Assembly (NCBI GenBank): GCA_937889795.1
Contig: CALBZH010000769.1
Location: 1 to 13,576 of the forward strand
From: an uncultured Syntrophobacteraceae bacterium
GTDB taxonomy: Bacteria; Desulfobacterota; Syntrophobacteria; Syntrophobacterales; Syntrophobacteraceae
Direction of reading: 5' to 3'
Length of the DNA: 13,576 bases
The notes below the pieces were generated by a model that was given only the letters and a program-made list of their open reading frames with translations, was not told the origin of the DNA and searched no databases. How positions within the stretch are numbered: position 1 is the first letter of the stretch; every line of letters starts with the position of its first letter. This document shows, one piece after another, positions 1 through 6,124 of this stretch. The position numbers were made by a program, and so were the translations under genes.

Positions 1-64
1 AAGTTGCCTCATCGCGGAGGAGACCGGGGCTTACGGGGTAGTATTCCTCCAGCGGATACAAGGT

Positions 65-1405
65 ATGCATTCTGTCGGGTTTGACGTTCTAATCGTTCTT
101 TGCCTCATCCTGTTGAACGGCATTCTGTCCATGTCCGAAATCGCGGTTGTCTCCGCGAGGAAGCCACGCCTTCAGCAATGGTCCGAGGATGGGGATCGGC
201 GGGCACAACAGGCGTTGGAGCTTGCTAATTCCCCCAATCGGCTCTTATCCACCGTGCAGGTCGGGATAACGTTCGTCGGAGTCATGAGTGGCGCGTTCGG
301 GGGAAAGACGATCGCGATCTCGCTGGAGCACTATCTGCGCTCCTTCGAGTCCCTATCGCCTCATGCGGACTCCCTGGCTCTTGGACTCGTGGTCTTGGGC
401 ATCACGTTTTTCTCCCTCGTCCTCGGGGAGCTGGTTCCCAAGCGGGTTGCCCTTAACGATCCCGAGCGGGTTGCATCTATGGTTGCGCGGCCCATGCGCG
501 TCTTGGCCGCCGTTGTGGCGCCGCTGGCTCGGGTCTTGAGCGGAGCGACGGACCTGATTTTGCGGCTGGTGGGGATGCGTCCCTCGACAGACCCGCCCAT
601 CACCGAAGAAGAGATCCGGCTGCTCATCAAACAGGGAACCGTGGCAGGCGTCTTCGAAGAGGCAGAGCAGGAAATGCTCCACCGCGTCTTGAGACTCGGG
701 GAGCGCCGTGTCGGTGTCGCCATGACGCCACGAAGCCGAATGGAATGGTTGGACCTCAACGAGCCAGTTCAAAGGCTCCGGCGCAAAGTCTCCAAAAGTG
801 TTTACTCGCGCTTCCCCGTGTGTCAGGGGCGGTTGACCAACCTGCTCGGGGTCGTCTTTGTCAGGGACCTTCTCGGCCGGATGCTCAAAGGCGGCTCCTT
901 TGACATACGGGCATGCCTCCGGCAGCCGCTGTTCGTTCACGAGGGAATGCCCCTTCTCAATGTCATGGAGCGATTCAAAGAGTCGGGAACCGAGTTCGCC
1001 CTCGTGGTGGATGAGTATGGGACCATTGAGGGGGTCGTCACGCTCAACGACATTTTGGAGGCCATCATTGGGGACCTTCCCTCCATGGACGAGATTGATG
1101 AGCCTTCGATCCTCAAGCGGGAAGACGGCTCGCTTCTTGTTGACGGCATGCTGCCCGTGGACGAGCTCAAGGAGCTCCTTAGCATCAAGAAGCTGCCAGG
1201 GGAGATGGCCGGGCATTACCAGACCCTGGGCGGATTCATCATGACCTGTCTCAAGAAGATCCCCATGAGCGGGGAGCACTTTGTCTGTTGCGGGTATCGT
1301 TTTGAGGTCGTCGACATGGATCGGCATCGCGTCGACAAGGTGCTCATAGAAAGGTGGCCTCGGGATGACGGCGAGGCATGCAATGCTCAGGAGGGAGAAG
1401 CATAG
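65..1405 (+). CDS. Hemolysin/CorC (CNNM) family membrane protein with CBS domains
   Basis: This 446-residue protein has the full three-part build of the CNNM/CorC/TlyC family. An N-terminal DUF21 membrane domain (about residues 5-170) has hydrophobic segments near 7-29, 62-80, 104-122 and 143-170, with the family-type stretch GELVPKRVAL at 121-130. A CBS pair follows (about 215-340), including MTPRSRMEWLD at 220-230 and VVDEYGTIEGVVTLNDILE at 314-332. A C-terminal CorC_HlyC domain (about 350-430) has the usual GGF motif. Family members are linked to Mg2+/Co2+ efflux or homeostasis; the old name hemolysin is misleading. The CBS pair often senses adenine nucleotides. The start is the first in-frame ATG, but its ribosome binding site is poor (AAGG only two bases away), so the start is moderately sure. 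It converges on uppP with a 15-base gap. Ion specificity cannot be told from the sequence. Confidence 0.93.
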   Translation: MHSVGFDVLIVLCLILLNGILSMSEIAVVSARKPRLQQWSEDGDRRAQQALELANSPNRLLSTVQVGITFVGVMSGAFGGKTIAISLEHYLRSFESLSPHADSLALGLVVLGITFFSLVLGELVPKRVALNDPERVASMVARPMRVLAAVVAPLARVLSGATDLILRLVGMRPSTDPPITEEEIRLLIKQGTVAGVFEEAEQEMLHRVLRLGERRVGVAMTPRSRMEWLDLNEPVQRLRRKVSKSVYSRFPVCQGRLTNLLGVVFVRDLLGRMLKGGSFDIRACLRQPLFVHEGMPLLNVMERFKESGTEFALVVDEYGTIEGVVTLNDILEAIIGDLPSMDEIDEPSILKREDGSLLVDGMLPVDELKELLSIKKLPGEMAGHYQTLGGFIMTCLKKIPMSGEHFVCCGYRFEVVDMDRHRVDKVLIERWPRDDGEACNAQEGEA

Positions 1406-1420
1406 GGCCCTAGGCGTCGT

Positions 1421-2407
1421 TCAAAGGACGCCGATCAGAATCAAGCCAGTTGCCAGAATTGCGATTCCGATCCTGTAATAGCCGAAAATTTCCAGACCGT
1501 GGTGGTTGAGATAGGCGACCATCCATTTCACGGAAGCGACCGCAGCGCCGAATGCCACCACGAGACCCAGCAAGAGCGAAAGGGCATCGAAGCTTGCGAG
1601 CATTTCGCTGCCATGCTTGAGCGCATCGAAGGTTGTCGCTGCACCCAGGGTGATGACGCCCAGCAGAAAGCTGAATTCCACAGCGGCCGCGGTTGGAAGA
1701 CCGACGAGCAGACCTCCCAAAATGGTTGCCAGGCTACGGCTGACACCCGGCCACATGGCGAGGCATTGTGCCAGCCCGATGATGAGTGCCATACGGATGT
1801 TCAGGTCGGTCAGGGTTTTCGTGTTCCGGACGCCCTGACTGAGCGATCCGGATCGACGGGCCATGATCAGAATCCCCACGCCTCCGGCCAGCCAGGCGAT
1901 GACAATCGGCCACGGTCCAAACAAGTATTCCTTGATGATTCGATGAAACAGCAGGCCCAGAATCGCCGCGGGAAGAAAAGCGGCAATCAAGTTCACCGCC
2001 AGGCGCAGCCCTGCCGGGTCTTTGCCGACAAGTCCCAGGATCATTTGTCTCACCCGTCTGAAATAGAGTCCGAGCACGGCGACGATGGCTCCGGCCTGAA
2101 TGCAGATGGCATAGGCGTCTGCGGCCTCCTTCCGGGAAGAGGCCGGATCGGTGCCTTCGTCCGAGTTGATGCCCATGAGACGCTCCGCGATGAGCAGATG
2201 GCCGGTAGAGCTCACGGGAAGGTACTCCGTCAGACCTTCGACCAGTCCCAGAACGCTCGCTTGGAGGTAGGTCATCCCAACGCTTCCCTTCCTGTCGATA
2301 GGACGGCGGACGAAGGAAGCAGATTCCGCCAAGTGGGGATAGCTGAGCAGCAGATCGAGGACGACTGCCAAGGAGAGTACAACCAGCCGATGATTTCGCT
2401 TAATCAT
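1421..2407 (-). CDS. uppP: Undecaprenyl-diphosphate phosphatase (UppP/BacA)
   Basis: This integral membrane enzyme removes a phosphate from undecaprenyl diphosphate, recycling the lipid carrier for peptidoglycan and other wall polymers, and can give bacitracin resistance. Both signature motifs are present: EGLTEYLPVSSTGH at residues 57-70 (the E-x3-E motif) and PGVSRSLAT at 220-228 (the PGxSRS motif). Several hydrophobic helices span the rest. The reading frame gives 328 residues, while the family is usually about 260-290. The first 44 residues look like a signal peptide (basic start, hydrophobic core, possible AESA cleavage site near 27-30). The classical start MTYLQASVLG is Met45 at 2275 (284 residues), with AGGAAGGG about ten bases upstream. 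The longer start at 2407 has AAGGA seven bases upstream, so both are credible. The gene is divergent from the CysRS-like gene. Confidence 0.93.
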   Translation of the reverse strand: MIKRNHRLVVLSLAVVLDLLLSYPHLAESASFVRRPIDRKGSVGMTYLQASVLGLVEGLTEYLPVSSTGHLLIAERLMGINSDEGTDPASSRKEAADAYAICIQAGAIVAVLGLYFRRVRQMILGLVGKDPAGLRLAVNLIAAFLPAAILGLLFHRIIKEYLFGPWPIVIAWLAGGVGILIMARRSGSLSQGVRNTKTLTDLNIRMALIIGLAQCLAMWPGVSRSLATILGGLLVGLPTAAAVEFSFLLGVITLGAATTFDALKHGSEMLASFDALSLLLGLVVAFGAAVASVKWMVAYLNHHGLEIFGYYRIGIAILATGLILIGVL

Positions 2408-2725
2408 ATGGAATTCCTTAGAATATTTATGCTCTCACGCACGACCGGGCGCTCGGAACGCATCAGCAGACCGTGGGGCTCTTTATCGTGAAGTGAAGCA
2501 CCCGCCTTATAGCGCGAATCCAGCACCACAGTCCAGTACCGGAATGTGACCGATTGGATCAAGAGGGTCGTCCGTGTTTACGGATTCGATCCGATGCTGC
2601 TAAGATGCTCGAAAGCGTGGACGCCTTATCGGGTGCCCATCCGTCGATTCGATGATCCGATCGGTTTCGAACCCTCCATGCGGAGGATGAAGAACCAGAA
2701 TGACAGGCTTTATCAGGAGGACCTG
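2408..2725. other. Divergent intergenic region uppP / CysRS-like gene
   Basis: This 318-base stretch lies between two divergent genes and should hold promoters for both. I could not pick a convincing -35/-10 pair on either strand. It contains an imperfect direct repeat, GATTCGATCCGAT at 2583-2595 and the same string with GAT inserted, GATTCGATGATCCGAT, at 2646-2661. The plus-strand frame of the next gene stays open back to an ATG at 2546, but that extension does not resemble CysRS and lacks a good ribosome binding site. Confidence 0.5.
2715..2720 (+). promoter_or_regulatory. Ribosome binding site that fixes the CysRS-like start
   Basis: A perfect AGGAGG lies five bases before the ATG at 2726. 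It marks that codon, not the in-frame ATG at 2546, as the true start. This matches family alignment, because CysRS proteins begin with a similar short strand (here MFRLYNTMDRQ). Confidence 0.85.
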
Positions 2726-3976
2726 ATGTTTCGGTTGTACAACACGATGGATCGCCAAATCACGCCCTTCCGGCCCAGGAACGGCGAGGAAGTGAAGATG
2801 TTTACCTGTGGGCCGTCCATTTACGGACGACCCCATCTGGGAAACTACCGGACGTTTCTCTGGGAGGATGTGCTCGAGCGTTATCTGGAATACTTGGGCT
2901 ATAAGGTGCGTCGGGTCATGAACCTGACGGATATTGAGGACAAGGCTCTGGTCGAAGCCGAGCGAATCGGGACCGATGTCAAGGACCTCACCGAAGCGAA
3001 TGCCCGGCACTTTCAGGAGGAGTGCCGGCTCCTGGGCATTGCTGTGCCTGAATACCTTCCCCGCTCGTCGACGAGCGTCGAGCAGGCCGTGGAGCTCATC
3101 AGGATTCTTCTGGAGAAGGGGGTTGCGTACGAGTATCGGGGGGATGTGTTCTTCGATCCGTTGAAGGTGAAGGGCTTCGGAAGGTTATACGGGCTGGACA
3201 TGAGCCGCTGGCCGACGAAGAAGCGTCGATTCAAGCAGGACACTTATCCCGGGAGACGCTGGAATCTCGGAGATTTCATCCTGTGGCATGGTTGCGGCAG
3301 TACGGATACCGCTTGCTGGGACACGCCCATGGGTCGAGGCCGCCCATCCTGGAACATTCAGGATCCGGCCATGATCATGAAATACTTAGGTTCTGAAATC
3401 GACATCGCCTGCGGCGGCATCGACAACTTGCATCGTCATCACGATTACAACCTGGCCGTCATGGAGGCGTTTTCTGGCAAGGAATTCTGCCGCCACTGGA
3501 TGCATTGCGAGCATTTGCTGGTGCGGGGGAAGAAGATGTCCAAGAGCATCGGCAACATCATCTATCTCGAAGATTTGCTTCGTGATGGCTTTACGGGACG
3601 GCAGATCCGCTTCTATCTCCTGTTTGGGGAGCACCGGGTACGTCAGAGCTTCACGTCATTGCAATTTGAGAAGGCTTGCGGGGTATTGGCCGAGCTTCGA
3701 TCCATGATGACAGGCCTCGCTCCGAAGGGAGGCGAGAGCATTTCCCCCAACAGACAAAGAGAAGCCACCGGTGCGATTGTTGAGGTGTTCGAGCAGTGCA
3801 TGAACGAGAATCTCAACGTCAAAGCGGCCGTCCACGGCCTTCTCGGAGCACTCGAACAAGCGGCCGAGCTTCAAGCGCGAGGCCGACTGAGCGAGCAGGG
3901 TCGAGGCGACATCCAATCGCAGCTGCGCCGCGTCGACGGTGTGCTGCAGGTTCTCTACGACGAGGAGCCCGCATGA
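2726..3976 (+). CDS. Cysteinyl-tRNA synthetase-like class I ligase with altered zinc site
   Basis: The 416-residue protein aligns over its length with the catalytic part of CysRS: C28 in CGPSIY, HLGN at 37-40 (HIGH motif), NLTDIEDKA, DFILW, GRPSWNIQDPAM at 205-216, and KMSKS at 270-274. So it probably still binds ATP and forms an aminoacyl adenylate. Compared with E. coli CysRS (zinc ligands C28, C209, H234, E238), C28 and H238 are kept, but the C209 position is Asp213 and the E238 position is Asn242. The His of the DIHGGG motif is Ala228 (here DIACGG). The C-terminal tail with the LEDxxxGTxW motif of tRNA-binding CysRS is absent. It may therefore activate another amino acid or ligate it to a small molecule, as MshC ligates cysteine in mycothiol synthesis; this is inference. 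Its stop overlaps the next start by four bases (ATGA). A true but divergent CysRS is not excluded. Confidence 0.85.
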   Translation: MFRLYNTMDRQITPFRPRNGEEVKMFTCGPSIYGRPHLGNYRTFLWEDVLERYLEYLGYKVRRVMNLTDIEDKALVEAERIGTDVKDLTEANARHFQEECRLLGIAVPEYLPRSSTSVEQAVELIRILLEKGVAYEYRGDVFFDPLKVKGFGRLYGLDMSRWPTKKRRFKQDTYPGRRWNLGDFILWHGCGSTDTACWDTPMGRGRPSWNIQDPAMIMKYLGSEIDIACGGIDNLHRHHDYNLAVMEAFSGKEFCRHWMHCEHLLVRGKKMSKSIGNIIYLEDLLRDGFTGRQIRFYLLFGEHRVRQSFTSLQFEKACGVLAELRSMMTGLAPKGGESISPNRQREATGAIVEVFEQCMNENLNVKAAVHGLLGALEQAAELQARGRLSEQGRGDIQSQLRRVDGVLQVLYDEEPA

Positions 3977-4677
3977 GCGGCAACCGCTTGTTGGGAAAAG
4001 ACTTCCCCCATGGAATGATCCAAATCGCGGGCGTCCTCGATGCGGACGAAGGACGGATGCTCCTGGAGGAGGGAGCGGACTGGCTCGGATTTCCCATCGG
4101 CCTGACGGTTCACACCGAGGAAATCGAGCCGGCCGGGGCTCGCAGGATCGTGGATCGTCTTTCGCTGAAGGACCGAGGGGTTCTCATCACCTACCTCGAC
4201 ACGGCCCGAGAGATTCTGGACCTGTGCAGGACCGTCGGCTTGAGACGGGTCCAGTTGCACGAAGAAGTCCCCGTGACGGAAATTGCCCGACTGCGTGCGG
4301 CGGAGCCCGGTCTGTTCATCATGAAAAGCTTGGTGGTTCGGGAGTCCGGCGCCGAGGACCTCGATACCCTGCTACGTGCTTACCAGCCCTTCGTCGACGC
4401 CTTTATCACGGACACGTACGACTCTGAAACATCCGCGTGCGGTGCCACTGGAAAAACGCATGACTGGGGCATCAGTCGCCGACTGGTGGAACGGTCTTTC
4501 CGTCCGGTGGTTTTGGCGGGCGGTCTTGGGCCTCACAACGTCCACGAAGCCATTGTTCGGGTAAGGCCCACGGGTGTGGATGTCCACACGGGCTTGGAAA
4601 GGCCTGACGGGCGAAAGAGCCGAAGCCTGGCTCGCGCATTTGTTGGCGAGGCAAGGCGGGCTTTCGGCGACCAGTGA
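3973..4677 (+). CDS. TrpF-like (phosphoribosylanthranilate isomerase family) protein lacking catalytic Cys
   Basis: This 234-residue protein has a (beta/alpha)8-barrel sequence of the PRAI/TrpF family. The pattern runs IQIAGV (16-21), EEGADWLGF (32-40), VQLHEE (93-98), DAFITDTYD (142-150), ATGKTHDW (158-165), VLAGGLGPHNV (180-190) and GVDVHTGLE (201-209). The last three match TrpF phosphate-binding loops. The TrpF general base cysteine (KICG motif) is Ala19 here, and the SKR motif after strand 2 is missing. Asp147 fits the general acid position. A normal Amadori rearrangement in tryptophan synthesis is therefore unlikely, and no other trp gene is nearby. The start at 3973 has GAGGAG about five bases upstream and overlaps the CysRS-like stop as ATGA, so translation is coupled. 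It likely acts on a phosphorylated small molecule linked to its partner's reaction; that function is inference. Confidence 0.82.
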   Translation: MSGNRLLGKDFPHGMIQIAGVLDADEGRMLLEEGADWLGFPIGLTVHTEEIEPAGARRIVDRLSLKDRGVLITYLDTAREILDLCRTVGLRRVQLHEEVPVTEIARLRAAEPGLFIMKSLVVRESGAEDLDTLLRAYQPFVDAFITDTYDSETSACGATGKTHDWGISRRLVERSFRPVVLAGGLGPHNVHEAIVRVRPTGVDVHTGLERPDGRKSRSLARAFVGEARRAFGDQ

Positions 4678-4771
4678 GTCGATGTTCGATCCAGGCGCGA
4701 GTTTTGCCGCGGAGTACTACTGGAACGCTCCATGGCTCATGATTGAGTGCACGATTTTCTCGGTGGTCGGA

Positions 4772-5713
4772 TCATCCTTGCTTCGGAAGTGGGTGCCACC
4801 GGTACCAGAACCGCAGGGCGTGCACGGCGAAGATGGCCATGATGAGTCGGGGGACGTAGAGCCAGAAAGCGCTCAGCCCCAGAGCCATGAAGAGAAGGGG
4901 ATCTTCGATCATCGAATGATTGATTCCGATTGACAGATGGAGGATTTGCAGCTCTTCTGGCGACAAGTCATCACGCTTGGCTTCTTCGACGATCACCGCC
5001 CCCCCATAAGCCAACCCGAAAACGACAGCGGTCAGCCACAACATCCCAACTCTCCGGCTCACTCCCAGAAGCAGGAGTATCGGCGAAAACAACTGGACGA
5101 CAGGCTCAATCCACCCGAGAGCCTTGAGCGTTTCAAGAAGCGTCATGATGGCCAGAATGATCAGAAAGATCTTGCCCGCCAGCTGAACGCTCGTCTTGAG
5201 CCAGGAGACGACCATGTCCAGGAAGGGGACGAGGGTCTGAGCACGGGCCGTCGCCTCATGCAGGCTCACCGGGTGGGAATCGAGGAACGTTGCACTGACT
5301 GCGGTGGTCATGATCGCGGCTCCTAAGCGAAAGAGCGTGGCCTTGAATGGATGGATGCCTGAATTGCCCTGGATGATGCCCTCCTGGATCATGTTGTGGG
5401 CAATGAGCAGAAAGATGGCGATCAGCGTCATGTGGGGGATCGACAGCGGCAGCACCACCATGGAGGCGATCCCCCCATAGATGTTGGTGAGCAGACCGAT
5501 CAGAATCGGGAGGGCTGCCGAAGAAGGCAGTCCGAGCCATTTCATGGCCGGTTGAAGCACGAAATCGATTTGGAGGAGGAGTCCGCTCCACTGCAGGAGT
5601 GCCGTGAAGAAGGACACCGGAAACAGGATGCGCATCATCCACAGGAAGCCGGACCAGCCTTTGCGCAGTCCAATGAGCATGCCTTCCAGCGCCAGTCGAT
5701 ACGGGTCGATCAT
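4772..5713 (-). CDS. Nucleoside recognition (Gate) domain membrane protein
   Basis: This 313-residue protein is very hydrophobic, with roughly eight membrane segments arranged as two repeats, each with a Gate-type signature: NIYGGIASM and HNMIQEGIIQGNSG in the first half, YGGAVIVEEAK and INHSMIEDP in the second. Gate (nucleoside recognition) domains occur in FeoB, the nucleoside transporter NupC and the sporulation proteins SpmA/SpmB. The substrate of stand-alone members like this is generally unknown. I chose the ATG at 5713 because GAGGA lies seven bases upstream and the sequence turns membrane-like soon after. In-frame ATGs at 5740 and farther upstream, to 6016, add low-complexity, non-membrane sequence and lack good ribosome binding sites. 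It converges on the TrpF-like gene with a 94-base gap. A transporter or membrane gate role is inference. Confidence 0.82.
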   Translation of the reverse strand: MIDPYRLALEGMLIGLRKGWSGFLWMMRILFPVSFFTALLQWSGLLLQIDFVLQPAMKWLGLPSSAALPILIGLLTNIYGGIASMVVLPLSIPHMTLIAIFLLIAHNMIQEGIIQGNSGIHPFKATLFRLGAAIMTTAVSATFLDSHPVSLHEATARAQTLVPFLDMVVSWLKTSVQLAGKIFLIILAIMTLLETLKALGWIEPVVQLFSPILLLLGVSRRVGMLWLTAVVFGLAYGGAVIVEEAKRDDLSPEELQILHLSIGINHSMIEDPLLFMALGLSAFWLYVPRLIMAIFAVHALRFWYRWHPLPKQG

Positions 5714-5829
5714 TTCTTGATCCTCAAGCGTGTGAGTCATTACTGATTTGCGTTGAGTGCTGCCATGAATACGTCCTCTGGGCCAGAGAGCCAGCTCGAT
5801 TCCTGAAAGCATCCATTTACCCAGAAGCG

Positions 5830-5859
5830 TTGACATTGACAAGACGGGTGCCCTAGAAT
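5830..5859 (+). promoter_or_regulatory. Putative sigma70-type promoter for the fdh genes
   Basis: TTGACA (5830-5835) matches the -35 consensus exactly. It is followed after 18 bases by TAGAAT (5854-5859), a five of six match to the -10. Transcription would start near 5866, leaving an untranslated leader of about 260 bases before fdhA. No other promoter in this gap matches as well, but the long leader lowers confidence. Confidence 0.5.
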
Positions 5860-5947
5860 GCACTTGTTCCGATTGGCACACGGTGCGGCGGGGGCCAGGT
5901 TGGGGATGGCCGTGGCCACCAAGCACCTCAACGGTTGTTCCACTCTG

Positions 5948-5974
5948 CAGGTCCATAAACTTACACAGGTCCAT
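5948..5974. repeat. Direct repeat CAGGTCCAT upstream of fdhA
   Basis: Nine bases, CAGGTCCAT, occur at 5948-5956 and again at 5966-5974, with starts 18 bases apart. They lie downstream of the predicted transcription start, in the leader. They could be an operator or chance; no known regulator site is recognised. Confidence 0.3.
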
Positions 5975-6124
5975 TAGAATCGAAACCGTAACAAGGTGTC
6001 GCACGAGCTGACTCAAGGGCGAGGGGGGTGATGACTCAAGAGGCTTGGAGTGAGAAGGGGAGAATTGTCTTTATGCTTTGATTGCATCGCAAAACAGCTT
6101 TAAAGCCAGGGGAGGAAATCTTAG

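Larger units (their letters stand above)
5714..6124. other. Divergent intergenic region upstream of fdhA
   Basis: These 411 bases separate the Gate-protein gene (-) from fdhA (+). They contain a sigma70-type promoter facing fdhA (5830-5859), a direct repeat CAGGTCCAT (5948-5956 and 5966-5974), and the fdhA ribosome binding site (GGGGAGGA, about eight bases before the ATG). The minus-strand frame is open through much of it, but I consider that non-coding. Confidence 0.55.

Noticed and set aside
15..50. GGAGGA / TCCTCC inverted repeat before the first gene
   Set aside because: Only six base pairs around a 23-base loop; it may be a chance match, and the upstream context is outside the window.
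353..1327. Long minus-strand open frame opposite the CorC-family gene
   Set aside because: It lacks any recognisable domain and is a shadow of a clear membrane protein gene.
1499..2491. Plus-strand frame opposite uppP
   Set aside because: Its translation is Gln/His/Arg-rich with no domain, while the minus strand has both UppP motifs.
2546..2725. 60-residue N-terminal extension of the CysRS-like protein
   Set aside because: It does not resemble the family, and AGGAGG directly precedes the ATG at 2726.
5873..5890. Possible sigma54 site TGGCACACGGTGC upstream of fdhA
   Set aside because: The GC lies two bases too close to the GG for a -24/-12 promoter.
5714..6016. Longer version of the Gate-family protein starting at 6016
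   Set aside because: The extension is not membrane-like, lacks a good ribosome binding site, covers a promoter-like sequence, and a start with GAGGA exists at 5713.
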